64,000 nt of DNA. Origin: Selaginella moellendorffii. Lineage: Eukaryota > Streptophyta > Lycopodiopsida > Selaginellales > Selaginellaceae. The stretch covers positions 4,226,021 through 4,290,020 of the forward strand of contig NW_003314262.1 of assembly GCF_000143415.4 (NCBI RefSeq), given 5' to 3'. Below the pieces are notes generated by a model that was not told the DNA's origin, made no database searches, and saw only the letters and a program-made list of their open reading frames with translations. The position numbers and the translations under genes are program-made. Shown here piece by piece: positions 21,083-31,120 of this stretch (the first letter of the stretch is position 1; every line of letters starts with the position of its first letter).

Positions 21083-23363
21083 TTACGAGGAGGATGCGTG
21101 CTTCGAAACCCATTCCACCAAGGTCCCCACAGCGAATCCAGTCGCCATTTTCTTCTTCTCGTTCCACACGGGTCCGGCGATGTCGAGATGAGCCCAAGGA
21201 ATTTTCTCATCGACAAACTATCCATCCATCAAGAATGGAAGAGATTAGAAGTTCTTCCACAAGAACAAAACGAAAGAAGTACCTGTTTCAAGAAGAGCGA
21301 CGCCGTTATGGATCCGCCAGGACGTCCACCCGTGTTCACCATGTCCGCGATTCCCGACTTCATCATCTCCCAGTAGTTTTCTTCCATTGGCATCCGCCAT
21401 AGCTTCTCTCCGGCGGCGCTTGACGCTTGGGACAGTTCCTCCGCGAGCTCGTCGCTGGGAGTAAACATGCCTGTTTTGCCATGGAGTTAGAAAAACAACT
21501 CTAGGAGAGGACGTTACCTCCAATCTCGTTGCCCAACGCGATAATGCACGCTCCTGTCAAGGTTGCCAAATCCACGATCTGTTTTTGCAAAGAAGTTTAG
21601 CTCAGATACTTGGTAGCTGCAAAAAAGTAGCTTTTACCTTGTCAACCTTGAGGTTGCAAGCATATACAAGCGCGTCCGCCAACGTTAGCCGGCCTTCGGC
21701 ATCAGTGTTGTTTACCTGAAACAACACAATTAAACCATTTGTGTGTTCTCAAAATCTTCGCACCTCAATCGTTTTCCCATTTGAAGCAGTGAGGATGTCG
21801 CCGGGTCTCATGCCCGCACCACTGATCATGTTTTCGCATGCCGCAACTATGAAATGGACCTGCAAGCATTCCCTCAGCACAATTATACGTAGCGAACGTG
21901 TGGAGAGTTACCTCCACTCCGAGAGGCTGAATAGCTCCAAGAGCTTTTGCTGCACCCAAGGCAGCTGCTGCGCCACCCATGTCAAACTTCATGAGCTCTA
22001 TGCTCGAGCCTTGGATCTTCAAATTGTAGCCACCACTAGTTTAGCAAAAACGTTATAGCAAACCACAATAACATGGAAGCAATGAAAGATACCTGTCAAA
22101 TGTAAGTCCCTTGCCAATAATTGCCAGCTTCGTCTTGACATCCCCACTTGGTGGCTTGTACTGCAAATGGATGAACTTCGGAGGATTCACCGAAGCAGCA
22201 GCGACTCCAAGGTAAGATCCCATCTTCAGCTCCTTACACTCGGCTTCGTCAAGAATTTTGGCCGTGAAAACATCACTGTGAGAGGATGCTATACTTACAG
22301 CCTCCTCGGCGAGCGCACCTAGAATTTTCGACCAAAGGTTACGAAGGAAAGAGAGTTTTCCAAGTCTAGAACTTACTAGGCGTAAGAACATTGGCAGGTG
22401 CATTGACGAGCTGCCTTGCTGATATCACTCCAGTGCAAACTTTCACCAAGTTTTGGAGTTTTTTCTCTAGTTCCGGTGCCGACCCAAGGCCCAAAATCTC
22501 CACTCTCTTCAACTTAGGTGCCTTTGGCTCTGATTTGAACCTTGTATCCTCAAAAGATCCCAGAATCACTCCTGCAAACTTAAAACGTTAGAGCGATCAC
22601 GAACAATAGTTCGCGATACCTGAGGTAATGCCGGACGCTCCAGCGTTTGAATCAACTCCTTCTTGATCCAAAGCCGAGAGAACGATACCAACAGAGCTAG
22701 CTTGTGCTGTCTTTGCAGCAGCTGCAATGGATTCCCCAACTCCCTTCCACGGTCTGGCCAGCGAGCTCTTCTCCAATTTGCCAAGCCCGACAAGGCCAAT
22801 CCTCTTGAAGCCCTGCCCGGGGATCCGCACAAACGATGCCTGGCCGGATTTCCCAGTGAAATCCTCCTCCGCTGCGACATCGGCCAGGAGCCCGTTTAAA
22901 TCCTTGTCGAGAATTCCAAATGCCTCATCGCTCATCCCGCCCTCGAACACGGCAATTGCGAGCAAATCCCCCTTCCACTGCGATACGTCCAGCTCCGAGA
23001 CGCGCACTTCCAGCTAGAATCATCACAAAGAAGAAAAGAAAAAGAAATCCCGACAGTCAGCCAAGAGAGATCGAAAAACCTTCGCTCTACCTCTGGAATC
23101 GGCTGCTCCGATGCCTTGGTGAGGCCGACCGTGGCAAGATCAGCCGCTGGAGACGACGAATCGAGCACCGTGCGCGCGTTTCCCACCTTTGTGGACATAT
23201 CGCGCGTCATGGCGGCGTAGCGGAGGCGAGGAGGAGGACGACGATTGGAAGCGCTGGCGCACAGACAGTGTGATGCGGCGCCTAGAACAGCGTCCGCGCC
23301 TAACCTCACAGAAACCCTAGCCAAAACGTAGGCCCGGCCCCAAGCACATAGAGTGGCCGCCAT
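21083..23363 (-). CDS. LAP: Leucine aminopeptidase, peptidase family M17, plastid-type
   Basis: Ten exons give 589 residues: 23091-23363, 22620-23013, 22377-22571, 22093-22318, 21912-22035, 21764-21859, 21638-21715, 21518-21578, 21283-21470, 21083-21217. All junctions are GT-AG with 46-77 bp introns and all phases agree. It removes N-terminal residues, notably Leu, from peptides using two metal ions and forms hexamers. Visible signatures are GKGLTFDSGG (Lys 357, Asp 362, metal and substrate binding) and NTDAEGRL (residues 439-446), the M17 hallmark. The first ~55 residues are Ala/Arg/Ser-rich and lack acidic residues up to Asp 24, as in a transit peptide. Start chosen at 23363, the first ATG of the exon 1 frame; length fits plant LAPs. 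It looks intact. Confidence 0.97.
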
Positions 23364-24362
23364 AGCCTATGTTATACTCGCCTTGGCTATATGACATGGT
23401 TCCCAGGGGAAAACGCCGACGTGGACATAAAAGTGCCGCTAGCGTGGCAAAACACAATCACTATGACATGATTAAAGTCCTGAAGAACACCGTCTCGTGT
23501 TTTCCGCCTGACACAAAGTTCATTTCGCCCATGCTAGGCAATTCTTCGTACGATCACCGCAGGCCTAGATCGATCCATTCTCTGTTAGCGAGCGCTAGAA
23601 GTGGAGAACCAAAAAATTCTTACTTCACGCTGCCAAAGTTTTGTCCCGCTCGCTCGAGATCGCAAGTTGCAAATCTGGCACAGTGCCAGAGATTTTAGTC
23701 ATGAAATGAAACAGTGTGTGGCTCCAAGAAGAACTCTTACTGCTGGCCAGAGCTTTCCTCGATCGAATGCGACTGGATAATCAATCCACCAAAGTTTTAA
23801 GACGCTAGAGCGAGATGATCCAAAGGAGCAAAGGCGGTATCTAGTGACAAAGAGATACTTGCTTGGAGAAAAAAGACTCTTACTTCGAGGAACTCGCAGC
23901 GAGCGCTGATTGATGGACTGCTTTTTAAAAGCTCGCTAGCTAGTACTCGTACGTGGATATGTTCTTCCCGAGGAGGCTAGAAGCAAGGAAACAAACAGGG
24001 AATTAGGCAAAAGAAGAGCCTCAATCAGAGCCACCGACCATTCAGTGCATCAAAGAGCTGGCTGTGCGAAAGAAGACACTGGCCTGGTAGATCCGTTCGT
24101 AGTCCATTCCCATCGCCTCTCTCGCCTCGATTCTCGCTCGTTCTACCCCGTTTCTACACGAAATATCAATTGAATATTGCGCAATCGCCAAATCCCTGGA
24201 AAAAAAGCTCTAAGATCATGCTTGCCGGCGCCATTGGCACCTAGATCTAGCGCCAGCGCTCTCAACCTCGACGAGAAATCTCTCGCATTGTCCAGCGCCA
24301 CTCCAAGAGCCCTAAAAATACAAACAAATAGATTCCCACTTTTAAAAATCAAACGTTCCTTC
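23364..24362. other. Intergenic between LAP and PP2A B' genes
   Basis: This holds the LAP upstream region and the PP2A B' 3' flank. A plus frame at 23369-23698 shows no recognised domain. No repeat or RNA gene was seen. Confidence 0.5.
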
Positions 24363-26061
24363 CTATTGGTGGCTCCCTTGTTGCTTGCCCGACGCGAAGC
24401 TTACACCGTTGCATGGAGATGCCGACGCCGATGCCAAAAGATTCTCGCCGGTCGATCCACTCCTGGCCGCTGCTGCCGCCTCCAATCTCCTCCACTTGGC
24501 CTCCCTCTTGTCCTCCACCACCTTGTGCTTGGCCTCCTCCTCCTCAAACCTCTTCTGGCACTCGCTAAACAGCTCGGGATCCATCTCTACCAGCATCTTG
24601 CGGACGTTGAGCGTCAAGTTGTGGACCGTCTGGTTCCAGTGGCTCCGGCTGTTCTTCTCCAGCGAGCTGAACACCAGCGGAAGAATCACTTGCCGGTTCT
24701 GCGCAACCAGGTTGACAATGTGATCGTTGTTCCAGAGAAACAGCGCTCTCTCGGCTACCTGTGCGAGAAAGAAAAACCAGTTTTTGTTAGCTTTCGATCC
24801 TGGCAGCGTGAACACTACTGACCTGGAAGTGAGAGCTGTTGAGGCAGCGCGCGAGCTGACGAAACAACGGGACCATACAGCGCTGGAACTCGGCGGCTTG
24901 AGTTCCTTCCAGGATCTCCTCCATCTCGCCCAGGAAGAGCACCTCTTTCTGGCTGTTGACAACGGGCCAGTATTTGAGAAGCCCCCGGATGACCGTGTCC
25001 GCCAGCTTCAGATCCTTCTCCACGAACTGCGTGATGCAGTACGAGAGCTGCTGGTGGTACTGCGACACGAACCTCGGCTTGTGCAGCGGGATGAGCGCCC
25101 GGACGAGGAAGAGCTTGTGTTCTTCCTTGAGCGGCAGCGCGAAGCCGTTGATGATGCTCCCCAGGATCTCGAGCAGCTCCGCGATGCCGTTGTGCCTCTC
25201 GGTCTCGAAGATGAACCGATAGAAGATGTTGTTGATGGCCTTCCGGATGAATGGCCGGTGGACCATGAACTTGCCGTAAATCCTGTGAAGGATGGTCTTG
25301 AGGTAGTCCCTCTCCCTGGGATCGTCCGAGTCGAACAGGTCCAGAAGCCTCAGGACGAAGGCGTGGTCGACGTATCTCTTGGCGATCTTGGCGTCCGTGT
25401 CAGTCGAAACCACGTAGCGCAGCAAAAACTCGTAGACGAGCTGCAAGTGTGGCCATGCAGGATCCATGATCGGCTCCTCCTCCTCTTGCTCCAAGCTCTC
25501 CGACGACCCCGACAAATCCCTCGCGGATGGCGGCAAAGATCGGTGGATGTTGGCTGTGACCATCTTCACAACCTCCTCCGACACCACCTCGTTGAGCTTC
25601 CCCGTCGTCCCCGAGGAGATGTAGTCGACGAGCTCCAGCAGCGTCTGGCGCTTCATCTCTTTCTCCTTTGGATTCTTGGACGAGTCCGTGAAGTCGAAGG
25701 TGATGGAGCAGAGCTTGAGCTTCCGGACGAGTAGCGCTTGGCGGTCGGAGCTGGGAACGTCCTTGAGCGACACTAGCGGATCTGAGAAAGAGGTGGGTTG
25801 TCCATTCAAGGAGCTCTGGAGCTCCAGAGGCTTCGCTTGCAAGCTCTGGTACTGCTGCTGCTGCTGCTGCTGCTGCTGTATCAAAGGGCCGGAGCTACTC
25901 CTATAAGCGGTGGCAGCAGTAGCGCTGGATTTCCCGGCCGCCGCGCCCGCGCGACCATTCTGATGAGCTACCCCATTGGATTTCCTATCCCCGGACGATT
26001 CATTGTCCACTTTGGTCGATGCCGAGAGCTTGGGAAACCAATACCGCCATTTCTTCTTCAT
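24363..26061 (-). CDS. PP2A regulatory subunit B' (B56 family)
   Basis: Two exons (24823-26061 and 24363-24758, one 64-bp intron) give 544 residues. B56 subunits bind the PP2A A/C core and select substrates through a HEAT-like solenoid. The B56 core begins near residue 95 with [20 protein letters not shown] and continues through [52 protein letters not shown] and [20 protein letters not shown], all typical of the family, to [14 protein letters not shown] in exon 2. The N-terminus is Ser/Ala-rich and holds a run of nine or ten glutamines; the C-terminus is a charged, probably coiled tail. Start at 26061 ([12 protein letters not shown]). It lies head to head with the PPR gene, about 490 bp apart. 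Confidence 0.97.
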
Positions 26062-26551
26062 CCCTGCGCAGGGCGAGCCTCACATCTAGCAATGTATCCT
26101 TTCCCTGCCGCAGATCCTTGCCCCAGCGGCGGCCTAAAACCCTCAAATTCCGGAGATCCACGCCGATCTTACCTCGCAGCCAGCGAATGCGCGGCATTCT
26201 CCATACCTCGCGAAGAACAGCCGGATCTGTGGCCGGCAGATCCAGCCCATGGGGAGGCGACCCCCGCCGATTCGTGGCCACAGTAGGGATTGCAGCCGCG
26301 GCAGCTCAATCGCGAGCGGATCTTCGCTGCTCGTCCCTCAAACCCTAGGCGCTATCTACCTATCCATCGCAGCCGCAAACAATACTCTAGCAATGAGATA
26401 GAATATATAAGTGATTATAGCCCCAAAGCTCTGGCAAAATAAATGAGAGGATTCTAGATCCTTGGAATCTCCCCCCACGAAAGAAGAGCTCTTCTTCCAA
26501 TCTTGCTTTCGATCGTTCGTTCGTCATGCTACATTTCTCGATCCGGGAGGA
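26062..26551. other. Shared upstream region of PP2A B' (minus) and PPR gene (plus)
   Basis: About 490 bp separate the two divergent starts, so the promoters must lie close together or overlap. A frame upstream of the PPR ATG (from 26462) starts at TTG and is not supported as coding. AATATATAAG near 26400 is a possible TATA element for the PPR gene. Confidence 0.45.
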
Positions 26552-28636
26552 ATGCCAGCTCCAAGCGCGCAGGATCTCGCGGCGGCGGCGCGGCAGTGCG
26601 GCGGTGCCAGGGATCTCGCCTCCGCCCGACGCCTGCACGCTAGGGTTTGCTCCAGCGAGCACCGTGCGAGCCTCTTCCTCGCGAATCTGCTCATCGAGAT
26701 GTACGGGCGATGCGGCGGCGTGGAGGACGCGCGCCAGTTGTTCCTCTCGCTGCCGGATCCCAATGTTTTCTCCTGGAATATCATGATCCAGTGCCTGATC
26801 CAGAATGGACTCGTCGAGGAGGCAGCGGGGACGTTTGATCAGATGCCGGTCAGGAGCATCGTCTCCTGGAATTCGATGATCGCGGCGAATGCTCACGCTG
26901 GAAACATGCGCCAGGCACTGGATCTCTTCGATCGGATGCCGCAGAAGGACATCGTCTCTTGGAACTCGATCATCTCTGGCTACGTCCAAAACGGAGAAAT
27001 CTCGAAAGCGCTAGCTCTCTTCGATCGGATGCCCGAGCACGATGTTTTCTCTTGGTCAGCGGCGATCATAGCAAATGCCCAGATAGGGAATCTTGCGGCC
27101 GCTGTGATCATCTTCTCCACAATGGCGGAGTGGAATGTGATCGCCTGGAACTCCATGATCACCTTGTACGCGCAGAATGGATTCCTCCGTCACGCCAAGA
27201 GCTGCTTCGATTCGATGCCCGAGCGAGACATGGCTTCCTGGAATGCGATGCTGGCAGCATTTGCCCATGGCGGGATGATCCAAGAGGCGATCGATCTCTA
27301 CCACCTGATGCCACGATGGGACACTCTCTCCTGGAACGTAATGATCTTCGTGTTCGCGGCGGCAGGAAAGATCCACAGAGCCAGGGAGATCTTCGACAGC
27401 CAGCGAGAGAGAAGCCCGAGCTCTTGGAACTCGATGATCGCGGCCTACGCGCAGATGGGCGATTTGGAAGAAGCTCGCAGGCTGCTGGAAGCGATGGCGC
27501 TGCCGGATCCTCTGTCCTGGGCACCACTGCTAGCTGCTTACGCACAGAAGGGAGAGATCGCGGAAGCAAAATCCCTGTTTGATCGGCTGGATCGCAACAA
27601 GAGCATCGTCTCCGCAAACTCGATGATCTCGGCCTACACGATCTCCGGCAAGATCGACGCGGCTGCCACGATCTTCGACCAGATGCCCCAGAGAAATACC
27701 GCTACTTGGAACGCGATGCTCGCGGCGTATGCCCAAAGCGGCGATGTCTCCATCACGACCAGATTCTTCCACTCCATGCCGGCTCGCAGTGTCGTCTCGT
27801 GGACCACCATGATCGCGGCAGTGAGCGAGAGCGGCGATCCAGGCCTGGCCAGGAAGATCTTCGACGGAATGTTGGATCGAAGCACTGTCTCCTGGAACTC
27901 GATGATCACGGGGTATGCCAGTAACGATCTCTCCGACCAAGCGATTGTGCTCTTCCAGCTGATGATCGCGGAAGGAGTCCAGCCCGATGAGATCACTTTC
28001 GTGGCTGCTCTAGCCGCTTGCGCCGACTCGCAAGACTTAGAACAAGGCCAGCGAATCCATAGCATGATCGCGGAGTACGATTCCAAGGCAACTTCCACCA
28101 CCATCGCCACCAGCGTTTCTTCGTCTCTCATCGCCATGTATGGGAAGTGTGGCTGCCTCGAGACCGCTGCTCACGTCTTCCACAGCGTTGCTCGCAAGGA
28201 TCTGGTCTGCTGGAACGCGATGATCGCGATTTACGGCCAAGCTGGTCACATCGTCCGGTCCCTCGAGACCTTTCACAGCCTACACCTGGAAGGAATGCTG
28301 CCGGATCAAGTCACGTTCGTCTGCGTTCTAGCTGATTGTAGCCACGCTGGTCTGCTCGAAGTTGGCTACCAGATCTTCTGCTCGATCACTGTGAGCTACG
28401 GACTATCCTTGCTCGGAGATCACTGCCGCTGCATGGTTGATCTCCTCGGACGCTCTGGCCGGCTGGAAGAGGCCGAGGAGTTGATACGTTCCATGCCATC
28501 CCAGGCGGGGAGCTCCGCCTGGACGAGCCTGCTTGCTTCTTGCCGGATCCATAGCGACGCACGGCGAGCCGCCAGAGCCGGGCGGTATGCTAAAGCACCA
28601 GTTTTGCTCACCAATATCCTCGTCGAAAGTCACTGA
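26552..28636 (+). CDS. Pentatricopeptide repeat protein, PLS class with short E-like tail, intronless
   Basis: One exon from the ATG at 26552 encodes 694 residues. The bulk is a tandem run of roughly 31-35 residue PPRs, recognisable by repeated NSMI-AYAQ-G-AREIFD-MP type units; at least fifteen are visible. PPR proteins bind organellar RNA base by base and act in editing, splicing or stability. The C-terminus has GLSLLGDHCRCMVDLLGRSG and SSAWTSLLASCRIHSDARR, the start of an E domain, but it ends soon after, without E+ or DYW. No obvious long transit peptide is seen. Lycophytes have very large PLS families, which fits. Two decayed copies of its 3' half occur at 30490 and 40745. Its 3' end faces a GT29 remnant at 28645. 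Confidence 0.94.
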   Translation: MPAPSAQDLAAAARQCGGARDLASARRLHARVCSSEHRASLFLANLLIEMYGRCGGVEDARQLFLSLPDPNVFSWNIMIQCLIQNGLVEEAAGTFDQMPVRSIVSWNSMIAANAHAGNMRQALDLFDRMPQKDIVSWNSIISGYVQNGEISKALALFDRMPEHDVFSWSAAIIANAQIGNLAAAVIIFSTMAEWNVIAWNSMITLYAQNGFLRHAKSCFDSMPERDMASWNAMLAAFAHGGMIQEAIDLYHLMPRWDTLSWNVMIFVFAAAGKIHRAREIFDSQRERSPSSWNSMIAAYAQMGDLEEARRLLEAMALPDPLSWAPLLAAYAQKGEIAEAKSLFDRLDRNKSIVSANSMISAYTISGKIDAAATIFDQMPQRNTATWNAMLAAYAQSGDVSITTRFFHSMPARSVVSWTTMIAAVSESGDPGLARKIFDGMLDRSTVSWNSMITGYASNDLSDQAIVLFQLMIAEGVQPDEITFVAALAACADSQDLEQGQRIHSMIAEYDSKATSTTIATSVSSSLIAMYGKCGCLETAAHVFHSVARKDLVCWNAMIAIYGQAGHIVRSLETFHSLHLEGMLPDQVTFVCVLADCSHAGLLEVGYQIFCSITVSYGLSLLGDHCRCMVDLLGRSGRLEEAEELIRSMPSQAGSSAWTSLLASCRIHSDARRAARAGRYAKAPVLLTNILVESH

Positions 28637-28644
28637 TATTTTTT

Positions 28645-28846
28645 TTTTAGTTTTCCATAGATCATAGGCGAGAAGTATCGATGAAGAACACGAAACAATA
28701 TCCTCCGCGTAGAGCTGGAAAACGTTGAATGCTTCGATGCTGCAAACTTGAAAGTTGTAGCAAAATAGACTACCTCTTCCCACAGGAGCAGCGTTTCGCA
28801 GGCGTCAAATTCATATTCCAGTGGCTCGTAGATTTTAGATTGCCTC
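28645..28846 (-). pseudogene. GT29 sialyltransferase-like remnant (3' end and exon 4)
   Basis: The stretch 28774-28846 in reverse complement gives [20 protein letters not shown], which matches exon 4 of the GT29 gene at 32564-32641 ([20 protein letters not shown]), including the splice-donor side. Just after the PPR stop, TTTTCCATAG resembles the GT29 3' end. Exons 5-10 and 1-3 are missing. This shows that the tail-to-tail PPR/GT29 pair existed here too. Confidence 0.8.
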
Positions 28847-29050
28847 CTTAACATATTTCTATGTCGTGCACAAGTGTGTTTATAGTCCTACTGTGAAGCA
28901 TTCCACTAGGAACTGTAGTGTTCGTCAGCGAATTGTTGTTAACAAGCAAGTAGCAAGAAAAAAAATTGAAGAAAGCACAACATGAGTTTGATAAAACCAC
29001 TGTAGTGTTTGACTCCTCGGAATCCATTTTTTTTATGTTCCCATGCGCTC

Positions 29051-29074
29051 CACGTGGTTGTGGTAGTATAAAAT
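29051..29074 (+). promoter_or_regulatory. G-box and TATA box of lectin gene 1
   Basis: CACGTG at 29051-29056 and TATAAAAT at 29067-29074 lie 55-78 bp before the lectin 1 ATG. The equivalent site upstream of pseudogene 3 (near 35811-35830) keeps TATAAAAT but has CACGAG in place of the G-box. Confidence 0.65.
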
Positions 29075-29128
29075 GGCGCAGTTTCCAGCCTAACTCTCAC
29101 TCCTCTCTAGTGTGTTTCTTATAAGATC

Positions 29129-30441
29129 ATGGCTCTCACAGCAGCTCCAAAGTTCTACAGCATCGAGTCAGTTGCTTATCCTGGCTACTATGTTACTCAG
29201 CAAGGCACCCAGATTGTTCTCAAGTCCAAGGACGCGCTCAATCCCTTCCAGGTAATCCGTGATCCAGATCTCGAACTTATCAAGATCACGTAGAACTGAT
29301 CAAAGTTTTTATCATCTTGGTTTTGATGGGTAACTCTTCTGCAGCTGTGGTACAGGGACGAGTCATGGCAGTTCCTGACCCAGGAGATCAGTGACCTCTC
29401 TGCGTTCGTGTTTATAAACCACGGCTCCAAGAAAGCTCTCCGCTCCCAGGAAATCGCAACTTCTCGACACTTTGCCAAGGTATAGCATCACTGCAAGTTT
29501 GTCTCACTTAAATACGTTTGCTCAAAATGAAATGAAAGGCTACTGTTCGAGACTATGATCCGGCTGTCGAGGACGATTCTCTCCTCTGGTCTGTTAGCCG
29601 AAGCTCGGACGATCAAGTTTCGATCACAATGACTGGGAATTCGTCTGTGTTCTTGAGCCACACTTCCTCAAGTTCCAACTTCAAAGACGGGGTACCGGTG
29701 GTGACATCCACCAGCGGTGGAAGCTCCCGGTGGAAGCTCGTCACTTACGGTAATCCTCTGGACTTGTGGCCAATTCCCTTTGATCTTCTCGTTGTGCTGC
29801 ACAGAGCCTTCTCAAGTGTACAGGATTCTGTGTCACTGGTTTGGGCAGTACTTGACTTGGAAGCAGCAAAATGTGGACGTAACTTTCAAGGATGCAATCA
29901 AGCACAACGACGAGACAAACGTGGTGGCTGTTAGTCCAAACAACATTTCTCTCGACGGCATGGTTTGTAACTTTGATCTGACACTATCATCTTGGATCTC
30001 AAATGTGTTATCATAATAGATATGGTACAAGGTTCCTGCCGGAGGCCGAGACGATACTACGTACTTCACCTCGTTCATCCTCATAAACAAGGTGACTGGT
30101 TTAGCACTGAAAGGGTCGACAAAGCCGGGAGACAAGGTACTCTTTGAAAACTTTGAGGAACTTTGCAAACTAAACTTGGACGATCGTCGCAGGTGCTCTT
30201 GACTCAATATGATCCTCTCGACTACGGTTTCGTGTGGTCTGAGAACCGATTCCAGGCTTCAAACACGGACTATCTCGCAATCAATCTGGATGGAACAAAC
30301 TTGCAGTGGGCTCTGCAGAACGATGATCAGTACCAGAACAGTGCGTGGTACCATCCTCTCACGCTCCGCCCGGCATCTGCAAACCAAGGATATCTTGAGC
30401 AGCAGGCCTGGAAATTCAATCCAGTGGTGGCAGGCAGTTAA
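29129..30441 (+). CDS. Two-domain EUL/R40-like (ricin-B-like beta-trefoil) lectin, copy 1
   Basis: Six exons (29129-29251, 29345-29479, 29539-29749, 29805-29962, 30020-30136, 30193-30441) encode 330 residues; all junctions are GT-AG and the phases agree. Two homologous halves are visible. Each has the pattern F-hhN..t..AL+s, then V..YDP....-hLW: FVFINHGSKKALRSQ with VRDYDPAVEDDSLLWSV, and FILINKVTGLALKGSTKPGD with LLTQYDPLDYGFVWSE. Each ends in W-K (WKLVTY; AWKFNPV). This matches the Euonymus-lectin/R40 family, nucleocytoplasmic stress-related carbohydrate-binding proteins; the assignment is from motif recall. There is no signal peptide. AATAAA lies at 30483. This is one of seven copies in the array and is intact. 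Confidence 0.72.
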
Positions 30442-30489
30442 CCATGAACCATGCTGTACTCATTACCAGTTTTCTTCTTGCAAATAAAA

Positions 30490-31120
30490 CTCCCTGTTTG
30501 ATTATGATCGGCTCGATCATCGTCTCCGCAAACACGATAATCTCAGGCTAATCTCCGGCAAGATCGCCTCAGCTCCCAGAATCTTCGAGATGTCCCGCGA
30601 CTTCGTAAGCCCAAAGCGGCGATGTCTAGATTCTTCCACTCCATGCCGGCTCGCAGCGGCGTCTTGTGCTCCAGGCCTGGCCAGAAAGATCTTGTTTGAT
30701 CGAAGTCCTGTCTCTTGGAACTGTCTCTTGGGTGATCGCGATTTACGGCCAAGCTGGTCGCATCGTCCGGTCCCTCCAGATCATTCACAGCTTCCACTTG
30801 AAAGGAATGCTGCCGGATCAAGTCACGTTCGTCTGCGTTCTAGCTGCGTGTAGCCACGCTGGTCTGCTCGAAGTTGCGTACGAGAACTTCTGCTCCATCA
30901 CTGTGAACTACGGGCTTTCCTTGCTCGGAGATCACTGCCGCTGCATGGTTGGTCTCCTCGGATGCTCTGGCCAGCAGGAAGAGGCCGACGCATGCCATCG
31001 CAGCCGGTGCCTGGACGAGCCTGCTAGCTTCTTGCCGGATCCATAGTGACGCACGGCGAGCTGCCAGAGCCGGGCGGTATGCTAAAGCGCCAGTTTTGCG
31101 TCCTCGTCGAGAGTCACTAT
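30490..31120 (+). pseudogene. PPR pseudogene 1 (decayed copy of the 3' half of the 26552 gene)
   Basis: From CTCCCTGTTTGAT on, the sequence follows the PPR gene from about 27570 to its end with several internal deletions and frameshifts, then nearly intact from GTGATCGCGATTTACGGCC to GCTAAAGC-CCAGTTTTGC. It contains recognisable VCVLAACSHAGLLEVAYENF and LLGDHCRCMVGLLGCSGQ. It ends overlapping the stop codon of the GT29 gene on the other strand. It begins directly after the lectin 1 polyadenylation signal. Confidence 0.92.

Noticed and set aside
24727-25734. 335-codon plus-strand frame
   Set aside because: It is the antisense shadow of the PP2A B' exon 1; the minus strand has clear B56 homology.
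26462-26551. Upstream extension of the PPR frame
   Set aside because: It begins at TTG; the first ATG is at 26552 and the following sequence fits the family start.
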